Shown here in pieces: positions 1 through 8,973 of a stretch of DNA of 64,000 nucleotides. This DNA is from Diphasiastrum complanatum (Eukaryota; Streptophyta; Lycopodiopsida; Lycopodiales; Lycopodiaceae): the NCBI GenBank assembly GCA_029204225.1, contig MU831877.1, positions 34,843 through 98,842 on the forward strand, given 5' to 3'. How positions within the stretch are numbered: position 1 is the stretch's first letter; each line of letters opens with the position of its first letter. Position numbers and translations under genes: made by a program. The notes beneath the pieces were generated by a model. That model ran no database searches. It was given only the letters and a program-made list of their open reading frames with translations, and was not told where the DNA came from.

Positions 1-465
1 ATAACAATTATAGACCATTCTACACATAAAATTGCATGCAATCAAAAGTATAGTGCACCAATGGATAATAGAACCCAAGAGAACCATGTATAAGCATGAA
101 ATGACATAGAGAAGAGAGAAGATGACTCTCTCCATGAGTTACATCCTTTTATAGCAATTTCAAACCCTATTTGGCCACTTGGCTTTCTCTCCAAAATGCT
201 AACCCTACTATTTTTGGATCTAGATTCAAATTTCCCAACATTCAAATTTGAATCTACTCAAACTCACCTTCTAACTTTCTGACACTTTTAAAAAGTGTTT
301 ATTCAAATGACATTTAGACTAATGAACTTTGAAAAGTCAATCTCTAAGTCTAAAAACAAATTTGGCCTCAATATGCCAAATATGGAAATATAGCAAATAT
401 GATCAAACTAGTTGAATCTTTTACACCTTACCCCTAGGTGACGTTCAAGGTAAGGGTGGATCTTT
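1..465. other. Gene-free AT-rich stretch, possible end of the older minus-strand element
   Basis: No open frame with a recognisable product is seen here. Position 158 onward on the plus strand reads like retroelement flank, and the stretch lies downstream, on the minus strand, of the decayed gag-type element that resumes at 12683. It could hold that element's distal LTR, but the window edge prevents comparison with a partner copy. Confidence 0.3.
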
Positions 466-773
466 TCACATCAACCTGTACCCAATATCAATCTTGTTAT
501 CTGGATACTCATTCCGAACCTCAATTCTATCTCTGTTCCTTTCTAGCATGTCTGCCCATTCATATGTAGGATTTGTGGCCAAAGGTTCTAGGCTATGAGC
601 TATCACCATACTCTTTTCTTGCTCAGATTCTTTATCACTGATATAGTTGGGTAATCCATGATCCCAAAGAAATATGTCAATCCATTGCCTCTTGGTCATC
701 TACTGGGTTTTTTTCAATATTCGAATAGGATTTGAATATTGAATGATTCTTGATCGAATGCATCAGGTATAGT
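466..773 (-). pseudogene. Distal coding fragment of the older minus-strand retroelement, separated by the OTA-element insertion
   Basis: The minus strand carries an open stretch (466-699) beginning MTKRQWIDIFLWDHGLP, preceded by a short frame ending at a stop near 715. Once the 779-12677 element and one copy of its 5-bp duplication are removed, this stretch follows directly on the minus-strand coding traces at 12683-12872. It therefore belongs to the same interrupted sequence. The protein itself is not recognised. Its charged, motif-poor character fits a gag or gag-downstream region, but that is inference. Confidence 0.35.
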
Positions 774-778
774 GATGT
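774..778. repeat. Target-site duplication GATGT, left copy
   Basis: The five bases GATGT lie immediately before the TGTTGG start of the left LTR and recur directly after the ACTACA end of the right LTR. This confirms that the two LTRs belong to one insertion. Confidence 0.9.
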
Positions 779-1530
779 TGTTGGAGGGTTTGTGGATCCC
801 AAGGCAACCCTAACCCTAGTTAATAAGTGAGAGGGATTTGGCACCCTGCGTGTGTAAGTCCAACCCAATGATCACATAGTTATTTGATTAATTAGAAAGT
901 TAATAAAAGGACTTTAGGCCTTTTTGCGGGACTTTTAATGTCGCAGGGCCTAAATGCCAAGTTAGTGAATAAAATTGGGGTTCCCACCAATTTTGATGGT
1001 TCCCACACTTTTTTAAATAAAAAGAGAGGCAAGACTGGACCAATAGGATTCAAAGGCCAGGGTCCTCCTCTCTACTATAAAAAAGGACCAACTCGAGTTG
1101 CTCCTCATGTTCATTTCCACATTTCAATAAAGCAGATTGGTTCTCTTTAGAAATGGATTGATGAATTTCCTTGCTCTTCCTCTCTTCTCTTCCAATCCTC
1201 ATGCTTTCTTTGGATTTTGCTAATTGTTGGATCTGATCATTATTGGAATTGCTATTTCTTATGCTTTTTGTGAGAGAGAAAGGGAGAGAGAGAAGAGTAA
1301 GTTTCTATCATTGTTGTGGATTTAGAGTTAATGGAAGTAGGGTTAATGGATGTAGTTTTAATGCTTAGTGTTAATAAATGTTAGTGTTAGATCCTCCATT
1401 CATGTTGAAATCTAAACTATACTATCGCTCTCATGGGAACGAACCTATGCGTGACAACTAACTCTGTCTCTTTGATGCTAAATTGACTAGATCTTGGATT
1501 CAGGTTAGGCAAGGAAAGAAACCCACTACA
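779..1530 (+). repeat. 5' LTR of the OTA element
   Basis: The LTR starts TGTTGGAGGG and ends CCCACTACA, matching 11923-12677. It carries a CCAAT box at about 1039, a TATA box (TATAAAAAAGG) at 1076 and an AATAAA polyadenylation signal at 1126-1131, only about 50 bp past the TATA box. Short stop-free frames within the LTR are not genes. Confidence 0.93.
1076..1086 (+). promoter_or_regulatory. TATA box of the 5' LTR promoter
   Basis: TATAAAAAAGG is preserved at the same place in both LTRs (1076 and 12223), about 35 bp after a CCAAT motif. It is the likely transcription start signal of the element. The AATAAA signal follows within about 50 bp, so the R region would be short. Confidence 0.6.
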
Positions 1531-1534
1531 ATTT

Positions 1535-1552
1535 TGGCACCGTTGCCGGGGA
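1535..1552 (+). other. Primer-binding site complementary to tRNA-Asp
   Basis: TGGCACCGTTGCCGGGGA lies 4 bases after the 5' LTR end. It is complementary to the 3' end of plant tRNA-Asp, with one change from the usual TGGCGCCGTTGCCGGGGA. This primer is characteristic of Athila-type elements. Confidence 0.85.
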
Positions 1553-2726
1553 GCTACGCCAATATTTCAGTTTGCAGCATGTTTGGTTGATGGTTAGCTT
1601 GCATTAGGCATCTTGTCATGGCATGAATAGTGTTAAATCTACATTTTAGGGTTAGTTTGGGATTGATTTTGCTAGATTTGAGTGGATTTGTTTGTTTGAA
1701 ATCTAATCTGATTATTAAATAGGGAAAGCTATTCATATCACCAATCTTAAGAGCCATTTGGATCTGAGATATCAGAGAAAATAACAAAAACCGGTCAAAT
1801 CTGTCAAATTTGGTCAAAAAGAGGCAAAAAGCGTCATCAGAGTTTAGAACTTTTTACCCTCTTTCAGGAAATCTTCGCCGAGTTTCAGAAACCTTCAGTT
1901 TTGTTTACAAAACCTTCAATTTGAAGGGCGAAGATTTATTCCCAGCAGATTTCTAGAAACATAACCCTAAAAATTACAGAAAAAGAACCTTCACCCGATT
2001 CACTGTGCTTAGATGTGATTCAGATCTATCCGCTGCCAAGTCGATGAAGAATAATACCAAAAATAGAAAGATTTTCAGAGAGTCAGTTGTCATATTTCAT
2101 ATTTTTGCCAAAAAAGTTACTTTTTTGCAAAATTACCAGTATTACTCTTGATCCTTCGCCAGAACCTTCGCTGAGTTTCTAGAACATTATATCTATAGTA
2201 AACTACTATTTTTGAGTTCGACAAAGATTCTTCTTGATCAGATTACAAAAAATCTTGATTTTTACCCTCGCCAGATTACAAAAACTATATTTTCTTGTGT
2301 CAAAAAGCTTCGTCTGGTTGTCCATAGTTTTATCTCTGTCAGATCTTCCATCTGAGAAGTCGGCAAAGGTTATTCCCCAAAAAATTGCCAGAAAAGTGTT
2401 CAGAGAGTTTTTATCCCAAAATAGCACTGTTGAACCTTCGCCGAAACAACCTTCGCCTAGAGAACCTTCGCCAGTCCCATTTTTAGTTTCTGATTTTCCA
2501 AATCAAGTCTCTGTCAAAATTTGGATCAAATCTGATATATTCTGAATTGGACTCTGAGAGATTTATCATTTTTGAGAAGTATCGATTGATCGAATTTTGG
2601 ATAGTTTTTCATCATATAGAATCTGATTCTTGAAAAGTGGAATAGAGCTAGTAGATCTAATCTGAGATAGTTTTTTGGAAAAATCTATATCCAATCTCAT
2701 TATCGATTTGATCTAAATTTGTAAAG
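1553..2726 (+). other. Untranslated leader of the OTA element with repeated CCTTCGCC motifs
   Basis: About 1.2 kb separates the primer site from the gag start, with no convincing long ORF. The short frame at 2234-2545 has no gag features. The motif CCTTCGCC and variants recur between about 1870 and 2475, densest at 2430-2475. The same motif and its complement reappear at 8440-8720, beyond integrase. This is the usual location of the packaging signal, but no function can be shown. Confidence 0.55.
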
Positions 2727-4132
2727 ATGGCTGCCCCTGGAGGTGCTCCTGGAGGTGCTCCACAGGAGGTCAATCCAATTATTGTTAGAAGAGCACCCCG
2801 ATTGGATCTACCCAAATATAATGGATTAACAGATCCAGTTAGATTTCTTCATATCTATGCTGAATCTTGTGAGGTCTATGGTGAGATTTATCCTCAAGAT
2901 AAACTTAAGCTGTTTCCTATGGCCTTAACAGACGCAGCACAAGATTGGTACTATAACCAAGATGAAACTGAGCGTACAGATTGGGAGGTTGTTAAACGTG
3001 CCCTTATCACACAGTTCAAACCGCGGAAGTTTATGGAAGACCCTTTCCTACTTTTAAGTAAAATTAAAATGGGAAAGCGGGAAATGTTCGAGATTACATC
3101 GAAAGGGTGAAACGCCTTAGATCTGAACGTGAGCCTGAGCTGATTAATGAAAATGCCATGATTATGTGGTTTTTGTCAGGTCTACCTAAACGGATCAGAT
3201 GTGAGCTGAAACGCCATAATGAGTACGCACTTTTGCAAAATATGATGGACGATGCAATTCGGAAGGAGGATGAAGATTCAGATGATGAGCCGAATGTCAG
3301 TATGTTGTCTTATACAGCAGGGCAGACTACTACGACATCCACCACTATTGCATCAACGAATGCTAATGCTACTGCATAAATGATGCTCAATGAGTTCGAG
3401 AAACTTGGGAAGACTCAGCAGAAATAGATGGAAAAGTTGCAGTTGCAATTTGATGAGAAGATCAAAGCATTGGAAAATTTCCACGGAGAAGCAAACAAGG
3501 AACCTGAGAAGTTTTCAAAGACTTTTCCTACCAGGGAAAATGTCTGGTGTTCTATTTGTACAGGAAATCACACAGTGAACGAGTGTCCTCATTTGAAAAA
3601 ACGAATGGAAATCAGTGTTTGCCATCTGTGTAATTCACCTGACCATGAGACTGCCTTTTGCAACTTCAACCCTCGAATAATTCAGCAATGGTATGCCCAG
3701 ATGGAATATCGAGATCCACATTATGGAGGCAATCCAGCAGCAAGACTGCGACAATCTACTATTGGATACCCGGAACGTCTAGCTTTGCTTGCCTCACCAA
3801 AACACTCCGCTCCTCCTACCAATTTGATGGAACCAGAACCTTACAGAAGTGCTGAGCAATGGAGCTATGGTAATGATCAGGAAGGTGGATCTTCAGAACA
3901 GTATGCCATTTATGATGCCGCTCAACAACAAGCCTCGAGAAATTGGGCCAGATTACCACTTGGATGCTTTGCATGTGGAGAAAATCACAGAGTTGTGAAA
4001 TGCCCAAATAAAGAAAAATTTGTACCATTATGTCGTGACTGTGGATATGGGCATTGCTATAAAGACTGTCCAGCAAGATCAAAGCCACCACCAACTACAA
4101 CACCTATAAATTTGATAACAATCAAGCAATGA
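2727..4132 (+). pseudogene. gag: Gag polyprotein with four zinc knuckles (decayed)
   Basis: The reading starts MAAPGGAPGGAPQ at 2727. It runs through a Retrotrans_gag-like capsid region (LHIYAESCEVYG, then ALTDAAQDWYYN) and shifts frame near 3090-3107. It continues in the second frame through stops at 3377 and 3425 to TGA at 4130. The C-terminal half holds four cysteine-histidine knuckles: CSICTGNHTVNEC, CHLCNSPDHETAFC and CFACGENHRVVKC are CX2CX4HX4C, and CRDCGYGHCYKDC has one spacer residue fewer. One or two knuckles are usual in plant gypsy gag, so four is notable. The product would form the particle and bind element RNA. One frameshift and two stops disable it. Confidence 0.85.
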
Positions 4133-4154
4133 TCAGTAGTTCAGAATAAACCAA

Positions 4155-5109
4155 GGCACCCTTGATGGTGGTCACCAGAGCACAAAAGCAAAAAGAACCA
4201 GTAATGGATTCAGTGCCTGCTGATTCTATACCATTGAACGATACACCAACAACATCGAGAGTCTATCCAAATCTTAATGCAGAAAAACAAAGATATCAGG
4301 ATATGAGATAGTGGATTAAACATCTACAAGAAGAAGAGGAACTTGAAGCTGCTAAAGTAACAGCTGAAGTTCGGTCTTCACCATTGCAGCCTCCAAGAAA
4401 TTTACGTACGGATATGAATGATCAATTACATCATCACGAAGAATCCTTCAAGATGACTGAACCGGAAGCACCACATACAGAATTACTCATGAATATTTTG
4501 TCTAGCAAGATCAATATTTCATTGGGAGAGTTCCTAAAGTTGGTGCCAAAAGCAAAAGAAGTCTTAGCACAAAAGTTAGCTCAAGAAGAATCAGAAGACC
4601 ATCAAGAGCCGCTTTTTTGTGCTAGATTTGAAGAATCTAACAATGTACTCCATGTTGGAGCCGCTTGGGAAAGTGAACAAAAGAATATCACTCTGCCGAT
4701 ACAACATAGACAATTTTCTAAAGAAGCAACCATGATAGATGGTGGTTCAGGAGTTAACCTGATTTCTACAAAGCTATGTACAAAATGGGGCCTTACAAAG
4801 ATTAAGCCTGCTACTTTTGCTATTAAGCTAGCTGATCAAACGACAGTTCGTCCACAAGAAATGGTGGAAGATATACCTGTCAGGATTGTAGGAGTACAGT
4901 TTGTCATTACTTTCGTCGTGAGGGACTTACCAGAAGCACCAAATGTCTACCGAGTTCTCTTAGGACGTCCATGGTTATGAGTTGCGCAAGTAATTCATAA
5001 CTGGGGTACCAAAAAAATCAGTTTTGAAAATCGTGAACGTGCAGTTAAAGTTGATCCTACGACTTGGACTATCAAGCCAGTGGTTCAAAAAGCGGATGAC
5101 GATTCATAA
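4155..5109 (+). pseudogene. pol: Retroviral-type aspartic protease region (decayed)
   Basis: The frame starting around 4155 (KAPLMVVTRAQKQ) runs through a TAG near 4310. It then contains the protease core, with catalytic loop MIDGGSGVNLIS around 4733-4770 and the downstream flap and strand region ending VLLGRPWL at 4977. A TGA at 4978 interrupts it and the same frame continues to 5109. The D-G/S-G/S loop with a second Gly is typical of OTA-lineage proteases. It would process Gag-Pol. The catalytic Asp is kept, but the stops inactivate the protein. Confidence 0.75.
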
Positions 5110-5112
5110 AAA

Positions 5113-5817
5113 ATGGATCACACTTGTGATCGACCAGAGAAAAAATTGGGAGTTCACTACGATTTTCAAACAGATTTTGTCAATTGGAACAAAGCTCTTG
5201 CAACAATTGATTGTACAGCTAGATATATGTGTCAACAAGATATCCAATCAGAGATGAGCGAGATTTTCTTATTAGATCGAACTTTGGATACACCAATCAC
5301 GTTTCCACTAAATGTGCTGAATGTAGCCTAGATATCAACGGAACCTATACCAGATCCAATTGAGGATGATCTCATACCAATGAGACATGCCTTAACTTAC
5401 GATGGCAATGCAGAACTTACGGATGAACATATTCTACATCATATGGATCTGACCAGATTTGGAGTGCGTAATGTTCCTGATGAACCAACAATCAAATCGT
5501 CCAAAGCAGTTATATTGAAGGGAGACAAGATCACAGGTTCGATGACGAAGAAACAAGCAAAGCAACATTATAATATGGTCCTGAAATGGGAAAATCCCCC
5601 TCAAAAGATCAATTCAAAGGAAGTGCCACCTCTATTGGATAAAGACAAAGGAAAAGTCAAGAATGATTCTTCAAGTCAGATTTCCAGCAAGACATCATTG
5701 TCTAGATTGTCTTCACCTGTGAAGAAAGATATATCATCCCAAAAGTCATCACCTCCACGATCAATTCCTACTAAGAAAACTAAACGAAGATCCAAGACAA
5801 GTCCTTTAAAAAAATAA
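5113..5817 (+). pseudogene. pol: Protease-RT linker region of pol, Lys/Ser-rich
   Basis: The first frame continues from MDHTCDRPEKKLGVHY to a TAG at 5329-5331, resumes through 5380, and ends with a TAA at 5815. The last third is Lys/Ser-rich and low in complexity (SSPVKKDISSQKSSPP and neighbours). No enzymatic motif is visible. It sits between protease and RT in the same frame as the RT that follows at 5842, so it is part of pol, not a separate gene. Confidence 0.6.
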
Positions 5818-5841
5818 CAAGCAAATGTAGTCCAGCATGAT

Positions 5842-6876
5842 ATGCCAGAGCATTTTAAACGTTATACATTGGATGATGTGATTATCATATTACCTAAAGC
5901 ACATCGTGAACCTGAAGAACACATGCCGGAATCTAAAGAGGTTTACGATGGCCCAGCTAGGACGCAGCCAATGAATCTTGCAGAACCAAGAGAACCGAAA
6001 AAGATTGTACAACTGGGATCACAACTTACTCTTGAACAGTATCAATCACTTCATTTGTTACTTATTAAGTATCAAGATTGCTTTGCATGGACTTATCAAG
6101 ATTTGAAGGGTATTTCGACATCAGTCATTGAACATACCATACCTTTAGTACCTGATGCAGTACCAAAGGTTACGAAGTTCTATTGCTGTAATCCTAATGT
6201 GGCAGATCTGATGAAGAAAGAACTTCAGAGATTGCTTGACGCCAATTTCATTTATGAGATCGAGCATACCGAATGGATTTCACCGATTGTCATTGTTCCT
6301 AAGAAAAATGAGAAATTGCGAATCTGTGTGAATCTCAAAGCATTGAATAAAGTGACACGGAAGGATCACTTTCCGTTACCTTTTACTGAAAGCATTTTGG
6401 ATTGTCTTGCTGGAGCGGAAGCTTATAGTTTCCTGGATAAATTTAGTGGTTATAACCAGGTTAAGATTGCATCTGCCTATCGCCACAAAACTACTTTTGC
6501 AACAAAATGGGACACCTATGCTTACAAAGTAATGTCGTTTGGACTCTGTAATGCACCAAGTTCATTCCAAAGAGTAATGCAATTTGCCTTTAAAGATTAT
6601 CTGCAGAAATTTCTTGAAATTTACTTGGACGACTTGGGAGTTCATAGTACAGATACAGACCACCTGGATCGATTGGAGAAAGTCTTTGAAAGATGCCGCA
6701 AATATCAGATTTCTCTAAATCCTAAAAAATGCCAAATATGGGTTTCTCACGGAGTGGTGCTTGGACATGTGATATCAAGACATGGTATTGCCACCGATTA
6801 TTCTAAGATCAAAGTTATTGTGGAATTGCCACCGCCAACAACAATTCGAGGAGTTTATGTGTTTATGGGTCAGTAG
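5842..6876 (+). pseudogene. pol: Reverse transcriptase domain of the OTA element
   Basis: An open stretch of 344 codons contains the ordered RT motifs: WISPIVIVPKKNEKLRICVN (fingers), LDKFSGYNQVKIA, FATKWDTYAYKVMSFGLCNA and the catalytic box IYLDDLGVHS, then ISLNPKKCQIW and LGHVISRHGIATD (thumb/connection). Both catalytic aspartates of YLDD are intact. The N-terminal CFAWTYQDLKGI block is typical of plant OTA elements. The frame ends at a TAG after VFMGQ. RNase H should follow but is almost wholly missing. Confidence 0.9.
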
Positions 6877-6929
6877 AGACGTTAGAAGCCTTTGAAAAGT
6901 TAAAAAAAGCATTATCTTAAGCACCAATA

Positions 6930-7205
6930 GTGCGTTCTCCAAATTGGACATTAGAGTTTCATCTTCATACAGATGTCTCAAAATATGCCATTGGATCAGT
7001 TTTGACGCAGCCAAGTGACTATAAGAAGGATTTACCACATGAAATACCAGATTTAATCATGTTTTCACATGATGACATGGGCGGAGGACACTTCTCTACA
7101 GATATTACTCTTCGCAAACTTTTGCAATCCGGTTGTTGGTGGCCTACGCTTCATAAGGACACCGAAAATTTTATTCAGACATGTTATGTCTGCCAGCGAG
7201 CATGA
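6930..7205 (+). pseudogene. pol: RNase H stub fused to the integrase zinc-binding domain
   Basis: The first 28 or so residues match the start of an RNase H (LEFHLHTDVSKYAIGSVLTQ, with the first catalytic Asp). The frame then passes abruptly into an integrase HHCC module: HDDMGGGHFSTDITLRKLL, then CWWPTLHKD and CYVCQRA. Roughly 100 residues of RNase H are missing between about 7010 and 7030. This internal deletion removes the other catalytic residues. The frame ends at TGA 7203, at the position of an expected Arg. Confidence 0.8.
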
Positions 7206-8109
7206 CGGCCTACTCGACAGAATTATGAACCCTTACATCCGGTTTTATCGCAAGCACCGTTTGAAACATAGGGACTGGATTATGTTGGTCCTATTCATCC
7301 CGTTGCGCAAGGATCTCAGGCCCGATACATTATCGTCGCAACTGATTATATGACCAAGTGGGTTGAAGCCAAAGTTGTCAAAGTGGCTGATGCGAAATCT
7401 ACGGCCAAGTTTCTATATGATAATATTATAATCAGATTTGGATGTCCGATCGTAATTGTCAGTGATCGGGGTACACACTTTGTTAATCAAACAATAAAGT
7501 GTTTACTGGAAGATTTTTTTGTTATACACAGATTTAGTACTCCCTATTTTCCCAGAGGGAATGGCCAAGCTGAATCTTCCAATAAGATTCTTTGCACCAT
7601 TATGACAAAGATAGTTGAAGCGAGTCGGTCTGATTGGGAACATAAACTGTATGCAACATTATGGACATTCAGAACCACTTACAAAAATAGTACAAATCAA
7701 ACACCTTTTCAACTGGTTTATGGTCAAGATGTTGTTATGCCAATTGAATTGTTAATCCTTTCTTTACACATAGCAACAACAGAACGATTAAATGATGATC
7801 AGTCTTTACAACTTCGTCATGAAGCGTTGCACAAATTATGTGAAACCCGATTGATGGCAGGCCTCAGAAGCAGAGAAAGTCTGCCGCAAGGCATGGCACG
7901 ATCGTCGATTGCACAAGAAAGATCTGGAAGCAGGAGATCTTGCATTGATGTACAAAACCAAGCTGATCAAGGGTAAGCTGAAGTTTACTGATGAATGCCT
8001 GTATAAAGTGAAGGAAATCCTCAACTATGGCACAATAATTCTTGAGCACTTGGATGGAAAACAATTTGATACTCCAATAAATGGCAGCCGATTACGCAAG
8101 TTTTGGTAG
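7206..8109 (+). pseudogene. pol: Integrase catalytic core and C-terminal domain (decayed)
   Basis: After the TGA at 7203 and a TAG at 7269 (at a position where Trp is usual), the core reads GLDYVGPI with the first Asp, VSDRGTHFVNQ with the second Asp, and GNGQAESSNK with the Glu. The DDE triad is therefore present. The C-terminal part shifts frame around 7850-7910 and ends KVKEILNYGTIILEHLDG and PINGSRLRKFW, the usual end of OTA integrases. No chromodomain is present, which separates it from the chromovirus at 32 kb. Confidence 0.85.
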
Positions 8110-8973
8110 CCTGCTTTGCCAGTTCAGCAAGCCTGATCTCAATATATTTTTTCATTTTATTTGTTTTCAATTTTTTGTTTTGTTTTCAATGTTTAATTTG
8201 CTGATTTATTTTGGAGAAAGACAGTTTAAAAAAAATTAAAAACAAGAGAAAAAAATAAAAAATAAAAAAAGACTGATGAGCAAAAGTCAGGAAGTCATCA
8301 GCATAAGAAAAAGGAAGCACAGTATTCTTTTATGAAAAATGACTTAGAAAACCACTGTTTTGGGCAGATTTGGCCAATACAGTATCAGAAACCTTTCCTA
8401 AGCTCTCATATTGTACATCCACCCTTGATTTATCTAAATTGAGGTGGGCGAAGGTTTTTGAAAAAATAAAATTTTTGAGTCAGGTCAATGTTCAGTGATA
8501 TGCCATTTTGGGAACCTATGTCGAGCATCATAACCTCATTATGAACCTTCACCGACCTGCTAGATGATCTTAAAGTGTCAAAATTAGATTGTCCATAGGT
8601 TCAGATTGTGAAAAAATGCATTTATGACAGTACCTGGGCGAAGGATCCTCCTAGGCGAAGGTTCATCCTTCGCCAGCCTTGGAAAATGTTTGCATGATAG
8701 GCTCAGATCCCTAGAAACCTTCGCGGAGATTTTTATAGCCTATTTTTACAGTACTGTACATGCCGGCAAATTTTTGTTCAGATTTGATCAGTCTTAACTA
8801 CTATTCAGTGTAATGGACCCACCAAATTCACCTATAAGTTGGCTGAATTCGATTCATTCCTCACTTGTGCTAGCGAAGCTCTTGCGAATTTTTCTTGCAA
8901 CCAAAGCCTTCCAAATTTTCTGCATTGCCTTCTGATACACTTTCACGCATTTATAATTCCTTTCTGATCATCA
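8110..8973 (+). other. Spacer between integrase and the third ORF, with A-rich tract and CCTTCGCC hairpin
   Basis: No ORF is supported. The spacer has a T-rich then A-rich tract (8140-8275), several copies of CCTTCGCC or its complement (8440-8720), and a perfect hairpin GGCGAAGG-TTCAT-CCTTCGCC at 8654-8674. It could carry signals for expressing the third ORF, but nothing shows this directly. Confidence 0.5.
8654..8674. repeat. Perfect 8-bp inverted repeat with 5-nt loop
   Basis: Arms GGCGAAGG and CCTTCGCC flank TTCAT. It is built from the motif that also recurs in the element's 5' leader. Confidence 0.7.

Noticed and set aside
938-1150. Short plus-strand frame starting MSQGLNAKLVNKIG (also at 12079 and inverted at 19335) as a conserved protein
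   Set aside because: It falls inside the LTR, spanning the TATA box and polyadenylation signal. Its repetition reflects LTR copies, not selection on a protein.
8268-8300. CTGATGAG-containing stretch as a hammerhead ribozyme (plant retrozymes carry these)
   Set aside because: The CUGAUGA core is present, but the required GAAA box with flanking helices is absent downstream, so no three-helix fold can be drawn.
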